Shown here: one piece after another, positions 6,749-13,729 of the stretch | How the letters are laid out: each line of letters begins with the position of its first letter | Numbering within the stretch: position 1 is the stretch's first letter | Source: an uncultured Limnohabitans sp. | GTDB lineage: Bacteria; Pseudomonadota; Gammaproteobacteria; Burkholderiales; Burkholderiaceae_C | Assembly (NCBI GenBank): GCA_937928195.1 | Contig: CALEYZ010000002.1 | Coordinates: forward strand, 1-26,934 | DNA length: 26,934 bases | Direction of reading: 5' to 3' | The notes under the pieces: model-generated | What the model saw: only the letters and a program-made list of their open reading frames with translations | The model's database searches: none | Told to the model about the DNA's origin: nothing | Position numbers and translations under genes: made by a program

Positions 6749-9427
6749 TTAGAACTTGTAGTTCGCTTTCACAGCCAATGCACGACCCAGTGGGTCTGTG
6801 TAGCGTGGATCGTAACCTTGTTGGAATGTGGCACCTTGGTTAGAGAAAGGTGGCTTTGCATCAAACACGTTACGCAACACAGCGCCCAATGTCAGGTTTT
6901 TGATACCTGTGTAGCTCACGCCGAAGTCGACCAATGTGTAAGCTTTAACTTCATTGATGTATGAAGGATCTGCATTCTCATCGGTGTAACCAGACATGTA
7001 ACGCACGCCGGCGCTGTAACGGTAGTTACCTTGTGCCATGGTGGTTGTCAGGTTGTGCTTCCAGCGGAAGATGGGGCTAGCGTCTTTGTACTTGCCAGAG
7101 TTTTCGATATAAGCGCCACCGATTTCATTCTGGTATTTGTAGCTGTTGACGTAAGTACCGTCGTAATTGAAGTTGGTTTTCATACCAGCAATCACGGTGG
7201 AGTAAGCAGCGCTGAAATCCAAGCCGTTGGTCTTCACATTGCCCAAGTTGTCGGTCAATGTTTTGATGTAGGCGATGGCATTAGAGCCTGCAACCACTTG
7301 GCAACGTTCCCAGTTAGCAGCTTCGGCAGCACTCAAAGTGTTGCAACGAATGATCTTGCTAGCGTATTTTGCTGGATCGTCAAAAATAGTTTGTTCAGGG
7401 AAGGAGCCAATTTGGCTGTTCACACGAACATTCCAGTAGTCAACTGTCACGAGCAAGTTCTTGGCTGGCTGGAAAGCAGTACCGAAGCTGATGGCTTTTG
7501 ACTTCTCTGGTTGAACGTCAGGGTTGCCGCCGTTCAAAGCTTGAGTTTGCTGACCGCAATCACGTGAAGTGATGCCAGCTGCAGTGACTTTACCGCCTGG
7601 GCACAAGATGGGGTCATCGTATGCATTGCTAGAGAAGGTGCGTGATTGAGGACCAAACACGTCGTCCAATGAAGGTGCACGGAAGCCAGTGTTGGCTGAA
7701 CCACGCAACACTGCTGTTGGTGACAATGTGTAACGGAAGCCCACCTTAGGATTCACACTGCTGCCAAAGTCGCTGTAATTGTCTGCGCGCAATGCGGCTT
7801 GCAATTCCAATTGCTTAGAAACAGGGAACAAAGCTTCAGCAACCACAGCTGTAACTGTGCGTGAGGCATCGTTAACGTGGTAAGGGCTACGGCCAGCGGA
7901 TGGCACATTGTTCACCAAGTCATCGTTGGTGTTGGTCGAATAACCTTCACGACGTGCTTCTGCGCCAAGAGAGAAGGCTGCATTGCCGCCATCCATCTTG
8001 AACCAATCACGGTTGAAGCGTGCATCAACACCAGTGGCGGTGCCACGGCCTGTTGAGAATGTACCGCGTGCTTTGGCTGCATCAATGTAGTCCAATGCAG
8101 CTTGCGTGTTGGCACCGAAGGGGTTCAACAAGCCACTTGTTACACCAGCTTGAATCTTAGATTTGCTGACATAACCGTTAGTTGGACCATCAGACACAGT
8201 GCTAGACGCTGAGTAGAAGCCCGTTTTGTATTCCCAAGCACCCTCAACACCGGACAAGTCCGCTACAACACGGTTGGCTGTTGAGTTGGACGTGTTTTCA
8301 CGACGGCCTGCAGGCACCATGCGCCAGCCGATACCGATCAAACCTTTGGTGGCATCCAAACCGGCAAAGGTTTTAGGATAGTAGGGGCTTGTGATGGGCA
8401 TGGTCATGCCTGTCACTGGGTCTGGTGCAACGCGTGCAATGTTGCTGTTTTCAGAGTGAACTGCTTCAACAGTCAACAAACGGCTGTCGCTCAAACGGAA
8501 CGTGCCTTTTGCATTGAAGTTCAGATTTTCTGTCTCAGGAATGATGTCAATCGCTGAGGTGTAGTCATAACGGCAGGTAGTACCGCCTTGGTACAAAGAG
8601 CCTGGAGGGGCACAAGTTGGTGTTGTGATGTTGCCAGACTTGATAGCACCGGCTGTGTTGTAGTAGTTGAAGTTGGCAGGGAAGCTTGTGCCGGATGTTT
8701 TGTTCAAGCCGGAAGAAGGGATCACGCCAGTAGCGCCAAATGCGCGGTCTGTCGCCTTTGCGGATGCTTGTGTTTTGTTGTCCAAAGAGAACCACAAGTT
8801 GTAACCGTCTTTAGACAAAGAGCCTTGGCCACCAGAGAAGGTGAAGCGCTTGATCTGACCAGATTGTTGTGAGGGATATGTGTTGTCAATTGCAATGTCA
8901 ACACCTTGGTAGTCACGCTTCGTGATGAAGTTGATCACACCACCCACAGCGTCCGTACCATAAATGGCAGAGGCGCCATCGCGCAACACTTCGATGCGTT
9001 CAAGGGCTGCAAAAGGAATGGCGTTCAAGTCAACAGCGCTCGCGCCAATGCCGAAAAATGCCAAGCGGCGGCCATTCAACAAAATCAAAGTTTTGTTAGA
9101 ACCCAAACCACGCAAGCTGGCATATGAACCACCGCCAGTGCCTGAGCCAATGCTTTGGCTACCACCGGTGCTAGATTGGCTAGCTGTAATACGCTGCACA
9201 ATTTCTTCCGTGGACGTCACGCCCACAGACTTCAACTCTTCTGCAGAGTAAATTGAAACGGGCAGGGCGCTTTGGTTTTCAATCGAACGCTTGATTGAAG
9301 AACCTGTGATGGTCACTGTTTCGACTTGTTGAGCTTGTGCAACTTGCAGGCTCGCCATGGTCAAAGCAGTACCACCGAAAGCCAACCACAAGTGGCGGTT
9401 CAGGGTGCTGATTTTGAATCGAGGCAT
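6749..9427 (-). CDS. TonB-dependent outer-membrane receptor (first copy)
   Basis: An 892-residue receptor that would import a ligand across the outer membrane using TonB-ExbBD energy. A signal peptide ends at about residue 32 (VAQA|QQ). The next segment VETVTITGS resembles a TonB box region. The plug domain covers about 50-175, with LNGRRLAF, ERIEVLRDGASAIYG and GGVINFITK. The rest is a 22-strand-type barrel containing GFRAPSLDDVFG and GGNPDVQPEKSK, and ending in an aromatic residue (KANYKF) as barrel proteins do. Paired cysteines in putative outer loops (C272/C285, C609/C624, C695/C709) suggest disulfides. A ribosome-binding site AAAAGGAT precedes the ATG. No FecA-type signalling extension is seen, so self-regulation through an anti-sigma factor is unlikely. 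Ligand unknown; peptides, siderophores or glycans are all possible. Confidence 0.93.
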   Translation of the reverse strand: MPRFKISTLNRHLWLAFGGTALTMASLQVAQAQQVETVTITGSSIKRSIENQSALPVSIYSAEELKSVGVTSTEEIVQRITASQSSTGGSQSIGSGTGGGSYASLRGLGSNKTLILLNGRRLAFFGIGASAVDLNAIPFAALERIEVLRDGASAIYGTDAVGGVINFITKRDYQGVDIAIDNTYPSQQSGQIKRFTFSGGQGSLSKDGYNLWFSLDNKTQASAKATDRAFGATGVIPSSGLNKTSGTSFPANFNYYNTAGAIKSGNITTPTCAPPGSLYQGGTTCRYDYTSAIDIIPETENLNFNAKGTFRLSDSRLLTVEAVHSENSNIARVAPDPVTGMTMPITSPYYPKTFAGLDATKGLIGIGWRMVPAGRRENTSNSTANRVVADLSGVEGAWEYKTGFYSASSTVSDGPTNGYVSKSKIQAGVTSGLLNPFGANTQAALDYIDAAKARGTFSTGRGTATGVDARFNRDWFKMDGGNAAFSLGAEARREGYSTNTNDDLVNNVPSAGRSPYHVNDASRTVTAVVAEALFPVSKQLELQAALRADNYSDFGSSVNPKVGFRYTLSPTAVLRGSANTGFRAPSLDDVFGPQSRTFSSNAYDDPILCPGGKVTAAGITSRDCGQQTQALNGGNPDVQPEKSKAISFGTAFQPAKNLLVTVDYWNVRVNSQIGSFPEQTIFDDPAKYASKIIRCNTLSAAEAANWERCQVVAGSNAIAYIKTLTDNLGNVKTNGLDFSAAYSTVIAGMKTNFNYDGTYVNSYKYQNEIGGAYIENSGKYKDASPIFRWKHNLTTTMAQGNYRYSAGVRYMSGYTDENADPSYINEVKAYTLVDFGVSYTGIKNLTLGAVLRNVFDAKPPFSNQGATFQQGYDPRYTDPLGRALAVKANYKF

Positions 9428-9602
9428 TTTTTAATCCTTTTGTAACTAAATGAATATGAGAATGAAATGAAAAATGGTCTTTTCTCAGGCTTCCAAACAC
9501 TTCTGTTCGGAAAAGAAAAGACCAAAAGTTACATTTCAGTTACTCATCTCATGAATATCTGACAAATTGATGAAAATTGCTATTGTGATTTTTAGTAATG
9601 TT
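9428..9602 (-). other. Intergenic leader/promoter region of the first TonB receptor
   Basis: AT-rich region between the fabI terminator and the receptor start. Besides the hairpin, AGTTAC occurs at 9527-9532 and 9538-9543 (one helical turn apart), and an inverted copy GTAACT lies at 9442-9447. A TTGTCA that could serve as a -35 lies upstream on the minus strand, but no convincing -10 box is at the right distance. I therefore do not place a promoter. No coding potential seen. Confidence 0.45.
9476..9523 (-). promoter_or_regulatory. Long hairpin in the leader of the TonB-receptor mRNA
   Basis: On the minus strand the outer stem is GGTCTTTTCT / AGAAAAGACC (10 bp). Inside it, TTCCGAACA pairs with TGTTTGGAA (9 bp, one G-U wobble) around the loop GAAG. 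The two stems are separated by a 1-nt bulge on one side and a 5-nt bulge (GCCTG) on the other. It is followed by ATTTTTCATTTC and ends 48 nt before the receptor ATG. The pairing is complete only in minus-strand RNA, because the wobble becomes A-C in the opposite transcript. It could be an attenuator, a stability element or a regulator-binding structure. Confidence 0.6.
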
Positions 9603-9634
9603 AAAAAAAAACAACGTCCGAAGACGTTGTTTTG
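9603..9634 (-). terminator. Intrinsic terminator after fabI
   Basis: On the minus strand AAACAACGTC / GACGTTGTTT form a 10-bp stem (plus 9609-9618 and 9623-9632) with tetraloop TTCG. A T-run (A-run at 9603-9611 on plus) follows. It lies about 25 bp past the fabI stop and separates fabI from the downstream receptor gene. Confidence 0.9.
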
Positions 9635-9656
9635 AAGGTGGCAATCAGGGGGTTAT

Positions 9657-10442
9657 TTAGGCTTCGCCTATCCCGCCCACCACATGACTGAATCCACCGT
9701 CAACGTAGACAATTTCGGCTGAAATGCCGGAAGACAGTGAACTCATGAGAAATGCGGCAGTGTTACCGACATCCTCGATGGTGACATTGCGGCGAATAGG
9801 AGACGCAGCTGCCACGGCGCTGAGAATTTTTCCGAAGTCCTTGATGCCACTGGCCGCCAGAGTTTTGATCGGACCGGCACTGATGCCGTTAACACGGATT
9901 TTCTTGGGTCCTAAGGAGTCGGCCAAGTACCGGACCGAGGCTTCCAAAGAGGCCTTTGCCAAACCCATGGTGTTGTAATTTGGAACCACCTTGAGAGCAC
10001 CGAGGTATGTCAAAGTCAACAGGGCTGAGTTTTCTCGCAAATAGGGCAAGGCAGCCTTGGCCATAGCGGGAAATGAATACGCGCTGATGTCATGTGCAAT
10101 TTTGAATCCTTCGCGGCTTAGGCCTTCGATGAAATCACCTGCAATGGCTTCTCTAGGGGCATAACCAATGCTGTGGACAAAACCATCGAATTGAGGCCAG
10201 TGCACAGCCAAGTCTTTGAAAAGCTTGTCAATTTGGGCATCGTCACCTACGTCGCAGTCAAAAATGAGTTGAGATCCGAAGTCAGCTGCGAATTCGGTGA
10301 TGCGGTCTTTGAAGCGCTCACCCACATAACTGAAAGCCAACTCAGCACCTTGGTCGTGACAGGCTTTGGCAATGCCGTAAGCAATAGAACGGTTGGACAG
10401 AACACCTGTGATCAGGATTTTTTTGCCAGCTAAAAAGCTCAT
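9657..10442 (-). CDS. fabI: Enoyl-[acyl-carrier-protein] reductase (NADH), FabI
   Basis: A 261-residue cytoplasmic enzyme for the last step of each fatty-acid elongation cycle: NADH reduction of trans-2-enoyl-ACP. The nucleotide-binding N-terminus GKKILITGVLSNRSIAYGIA is the FabI form of the Rossmann glycine motif. The catalytic residues Y146, Y156 and K163 (YNTMGLAK, the Tyr-x6-Lys spacing) fall at the same numbers as in E. coli FabI. G93, M159 and F203, positions where triclosan-resistance changes arise in E. coli, keep the sensitive-type residues. Length matches the family (about 262). It has its own terminator, so it seems monocistronic. It sits between two TonB receptors, with no evident functional link to them. 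Confidence 0.97.
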   Translation of the reverse strand: MSFLAGKKILITGVLSNRSIAYGIAKACHDQGAELAFSYVGERFKDRITEFAADFGSQLIFDCDVGDDAQIDKLFKDLAVHWPQFDGFVHSIGYAPREAIAGDFIEGLSREGFKIAHDISAYSFPAMAKAALPYLRENSALLTLTYLGALKVVPNYNTMGLAKASLEASVRYLADSLGPKKIRVNGISAGPIKTLAASGIKDFGKILSAVAAASPIRRNVTIEDVGNTAAFLMSSLSSGISAEIVYVDGGFSHVVGGIGEA

Positions 10443-10508
10443 TTTGAATGTTTTAAGTTTTCGATCTTCTATTTTGACATGGCAGGCAATGAGACGTCGC
10501 CGTCATGA

Positions 10509-10528
10509 TTGTTGGAAACATGCAACAA
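10509..10528. repeat. Inverted repeat TTGTTG-N8-CAACAA upstream of fabI
   Basis: Two 6-bp half-sites separated by 8 bp (GAAACATG), about 67 bp before the fabI start. The geometry (20-bp dyad) suits a dimeric repressor operator or a small hairpin. No regulator is identified. Confidence 0.4.
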
Positions 10529-10612
10529 CTTGATCCTTTATGTCGAAAGTGCTTCACCTTGTGCATTCATTGGATGAGTTTTTTAGTTGCGTTTTTTTAT
10601 GAAAAAGAATTC

Positions 10613-10672
10613 TTAAGTACCGACAGTTGTGGGTGAATGCCCCTCGGGTTGGCAGAACTCCTAAGTACTTAA
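10613..10672. repeat. TAAGTAC repeats upstream of the second TonB receptor
   Basis: TTAAGTAC at 10613-10620 recurs as an inverted copy GTACTTAA at 10665-10672. The latter overlaps a 10-bp palindrome TAAGTACTTA (10662-10671). The direct copies CTTAAGTAC and CCTAAGTAC are about 49 bp apart, close to a whole number of helical turns, as expected for looping or cooperative operators. Binding protein unknown. Confidence 0.4.
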
Positions 10673-10731
10673 AGTTACCTAATCGGTTAAAAACTCAAAT
10701 ATTCCAATTTTCATAATAGAAAGGTTGCTTG

Positions 10732-13611
10732 ATGTTTAAGCCATCCAAAATTAGCCTGGCCGTTATGGTCTTGATGACCGCAGGCGCTGCTCCTGCAGCG
10801 TTTGCACAGCAGTCTGGTCTTGCCGAAGTCACCATCACGGGATCGAACTTGAAGCGTGCAGACAAAGAGGGCACCTCTCCCATTCAAACGATCACCGCTC
10901 AAGAAATTCAGCAGTCAGGCGCTAGCAGTGTGCTTCAGCTGCTGAAGGCTGTACCGTCCATGGGCGTGGGTGGCTACAACGACACCCCTGATCAAAATAG
11001 TTTTTCGCGTGGTGTTGCCACAGCCTCACTTCGCGCATTGGGTTCAACTTCAACATTGATCTTGTTGAACGGTCGTCGCATGACGCCTTCTGCTTATGCC
11101 AACCCGAACAACGGTCAGTCGACTTTGTACGACTTGAACAGCATTCCAATTTCGGCCATCGAGCGCATTGAGATTTTCAAGGACGGTGCTTCCGCAGTTT
11201 ATGGATCTGATGCCATGGCGGGTGTGATCAACTTCATCACTAAAACTGGATTTGTTGGCGGCGAAGTATCGACCAGCATTGCCAGCAATGACAACCAAGA
11301 GTTTGGTCGTCGCAATGTGAATGGCACATTGGGTGTGGGCGATTACAAAGCAGACGGCAAAAGTTTGATGCTGTCTTTTGATTTATCGACACAAAATCCG
11401 ACCACAGTGCGTGATGGCTCGAACGACATTCGCTCAGCTGAATATGCTGCGATGAACAATCGTCTGATTCCATACTACAGCTACGTGTCAGACCAACCGT
11501 TCTTTTTTAAAGAACGTGCGCTCAATTCCAAATCGTTTTACACAACTGGCAATGCCACATCGCCCAACATTTTGAACAATGTGAAGTGTGATCCCTCCAA
11601 GCAGTTGGTGGGGGGCGCTGCTTATGGCATTGCTGCTTCTAGCTTCCTGTCTGGCCGCACTTTCTGTAACTACGATGGTGATGCATTCACAGATGTTCAA
11701 ACAGCTGGTGAAGATTTCAGCCTCTTGGGCATCGGTAAGTTACGCATCAATGAGAACTTGTCAGCGTTCGGTGAATTTGCTTTCAATGACACCAAGCGTA
11801 CCTACCGCTCTCCCGCGCGAACCATCAGTGGTACTTCGCCTACAACCAACTTCTTGGTTGGAGGCATCGCAGAGCCTTTCCAAGCAATTTTGCCTATTGG
11901 CCATCCAGACAATCCATTCAAGGATGCGAGAGCAGCTGTTGCGTATCGTTTTGAAAACCTCAAAACGGGTACTGATCTTTTGAACCAAAACGCACGTGTT
12001 GTCGGTGGTATCAAAGGTGTTCAAGGTGAATGGGATTGGGAGAGCGCAGTTCTCTGGAATCAGTCTCGTCGCGAAGAGACCGCATACGGTTTCTTGTACC
12101 TGCCGACACTGCGTAAGCTGATAACTGAAAACCGTTCATTGGCCTCTTTGGCCGCAGACCCCACCATCACCAAAGACCTCACCAATGTGGGTGTAGCAGA
12201 GATCGTGCAATGGGATGCCAAAGCAACGACAGAATTAGGCCAACTCGCAGGTGGCAAAATTGGTTTCGCGGCAGGTGTTGAAGCACGTCAAGAGCGCTTG
12301 AGCATCGACCCCGATCCAGCGAATGCACGTGGAGATATTTTGGGCTTGTCCACCACAGCCATTCAAAGCAAACGTGATGTCTTGTCTTCATTCTTCGAAT
12401 TCCGTACGCCTTTCACAAAGACGTTTGAAATGGACTTCGCGGGTCGTTTTGACAAGTACCCTAGCTTCAAAACCAACTTTGTTCCCAAAGTGGGTGCTAA
12501 ATGGACTGCGCAAGAAGGACTGGCCTTCCGCGGCACTTACTCAGAAGGATTCCGTGCGCCTGCCTTGTCGCAAGTTGCCTCAGGTGGTGCACAGTTCTTC
12601 TTGAACGGTACCGTTGACCCTGTGCGATGCCCCGATGGCGTTACGCCCAAACCAGGTGCAGACACCACCGATTGCTCAAAAAGCGTCTCGGGTGTGGGTG
12701 GCTCTAATCCTGATTTGAAGCCAGAGAAATCTAAGGGTTTCTCATTGGGCATGATCTATTCACCGACCAAAGACATTGATGTATTGGTCGACACTTACAA
12801 GGTTCGTCAAGAGAACGAAGTCGCCTTGGGCAGTGCGACTTATTTGTTGGAGCACCCAGATCGATTCCCAGCTGATGCGATCGTTCGCGATACAAATCCT
12901 TTGAACCAATTGAAGGATGCCAATGGCAATCCAATTCCAGGGACCGGCCCATTGATTGCAGTGAAGACGCCTTGGGTGAACCAAGGTGCCACCGAAATTA
13001 CGGGCGTTGACTTGGAGTTGAAATCGCGCAACAACTTGGGCGACTATGGTCGATTGACATCATCATTCAAGATGACTCACCTGATGACTTACATGCGTGC
13101 AGAGGCCCCCGGCGACTTCATGCGCAATGCTGTCGGTACGCAAGGCGGTTTGAATGACTGGGCAACGTCTGTTGGTGCCATCCCACGCAATCGTTTCACT
13201 TTGTCGACTGCCTTGGAAAAAGGCTCGCACATTTTCCTTGCTGCGATGAAGATGACAACGACCATTTCTATGATGCGTCGTTATGACGGTGCTAAAGAAT
13301 ACGCGACACCATACTGCCACTACGGTTCAGGCCAGCCTTCGTCTGCCACATCCTTGGGCGGTGTTGCGCTGTACAACACCTACTATCCAGATTGCAAAGT
13401 TCCTTCTTGGAAAACTTTCGACGTGGGTTACATGTATAACGGCATCAAGAACCTCAACTTGGGTGTCAACATTTCCAACGTGTTTGACAAACCAGCGCCT
13501 TACTATCCTGGCTCTAACACGAGTACAACGGTGCAGCAAGGTTACTCTTCTGGTTTGTATAACAATACGGGCCGATACACACGGTTTACTGCCAAGTACA
13601 GCTTTAACTGA
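10732..13611 (+). CDS. TonB-dependent outer-membrane receptor (second copy)
   Basis: A 959-residue receptor. The signal peptide ends at about residue 25 (AFA|QQ), followed by VTITGSNLKR. The plug domain spans about 45-180 with ILLNGRRMTPS, ERIEIFKDGASAVYG and AGVINFITKTG. The barrel contains GFRAPALSQVASGG and GSNPDLKPEKSK and ends KYSFN. The plug and several barrel landmarks match the other receptor here, so the two belong to one family, though they are clearly diverged. Cysteine pairs C286/C312, C633/C648 and C862/C888 lie in putative outer loops. I chose the ATG at 10732, preceded by GAAAGG 7 nt away, over an in-frame TTG one codon earlier. A terminator follows, and then the peptide-type ABC importer genes. 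Ligand unknown. Confidence 0.92.
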   Translation: MFKPSKISLAVMVLMTAGAAPAAFAQQSGLAEVTITGSNLKRADKEGTSPIQTITAQEIQQSGASSVLQLLKAVPSMGVGGYNDTPDQNSFSRGVATASLRALGSTSTLILLNGRRMTPSAYANPNNGQSTLYDLNSIPISAIERIEIFKDGASAVYGSDAMAGVINFITKTGFVGGEVSTSIASNDNQEFGRRNVNGTLGVGDYKADGKSLMLSFDLSTQNPTTVRDGSNDIRSAEYAAMNNRLIPYYSYVSDQPFFFKERALNSKSFYTTGNATSPNILNNVKCDPSKQLVGGAAYGIAASSFLSGRTFCNYDGDAFTDVQTAGEDFSLLGIGKLRINENLSAFGEFAFNDTKRTYRSPARTISGTSPTTNFLVGGIAEPFQAILPIGHPDNPFKDARAAVAYRFENLKTGTDLLNQNARVVGGIKGVQGEWDWESAVLWNQSRREETAYGFLYLPTLRKLITENRSLASLAADPTITKDLTNVGVAEIVQWDAKATTELGQLAGGKIGFAAGVEARQERLSIDPDPANARGDILGLSTTAIQSKRDVLSSFFEFRTPFTKTFEMDFAGRFDKYPSFKTNFVPKVGAKWTAQEGLAFRGTYSEGFRAPALSQVASGGAQFFLNGTVDPVRCPDGVTPKPGADTTDCSKSVSGVGGSNPDLKPEKSKGFSLGMIYSPTKDIDVLVDTYKVRQENEVALGSATYLLEHPDRFPADAIVRDTNPLNQLKDANGNPIPGTGPLIAVKTPWVNQGATEITGVDLELKSRNNLGDYGRLTSSFKMTHLMTYMRAEAPGDFMRNAVGTQGGLNDWATSVGAIPRNRFTLSTALEKGSHIFLAAMKMTTTISMMRRYDGAKEYATPYCHYGSGQPSSATSLGGVALYNTYYPDCKVPSWKTFDVGYMYNGIKNLNLGVNISNVFDKPAPYYPGSNTSTTVQQGYSSGLYNNTGRYTRFTAKYSFN

Positions 13612-13630
13612 TTTGGTGTGACCTCCGCTG

Positions 13631-13660
13631 AAAACGCCTCGAATTCGAGGCGTTTTTCTT
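13631..13660 (+). terminator. Intrinsic terminator after the second TonB receptor
   Basis: A perfect palindrome with halves AAAACGCCTCGAA / TTCGAGGCGTTTT (13631-13656), then TTCTTT. It starts 20 bp past the receptor stop. The AT-rich flanks make it usable in both directions, but only the plus-strand gene needs it. It separates the receptor from the ABC operon at least in part. Confidence 0.88.
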
Positions 13661-13729
13661 TGCTGGCTTTCATTTCTAAAAGACGCATCGGCTTGAGATA
13701 AAGTACAGCATCTCCAAAAATACAAAATC

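Larger units (their letters stand above)
10443..10731. other. Divergent intergenic region between fabI and second TonB receptor
   Basis: A 289-bp region that must hold promoters for fabI (minus) and the second receptor (plus). Visible elements are an inverted repeat near 10509-10528 and repeated TTAAGTAC-type sequences at 10613-10620 and 10662-10672. A TTGGCA at 10649-10654 is a possible -35 for the receptor, but no matching -10 is seen 16-18 bp on. The CATAAT at 10712-10717 is too near the start codon to be a normal -10. No ORF or RNA gene recognised. Confidence 0.5.

Noticed and set aside
6749..9427. FecA-like signalling receptor with sigma/anti-sigma control
   Set aside because: Neither receptor has the extra N-terminal signalling domain between signal peptide and plug, and no fecI/fecR-like genes are adjacent.
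10712..10717. CATAAT as -10 box of the second TonB receptor
   Set aside because: Transcription would begin inside the ribosome-binding site, and no -35 is present 17 bp upstream.
13693..13721. TTGAGA as -35 of the binding-protein gene
   Set aside because: The hexamer 17 bp downstream (AAAAAT) is a poor -10, and the start would be too near the ATG at 13730.
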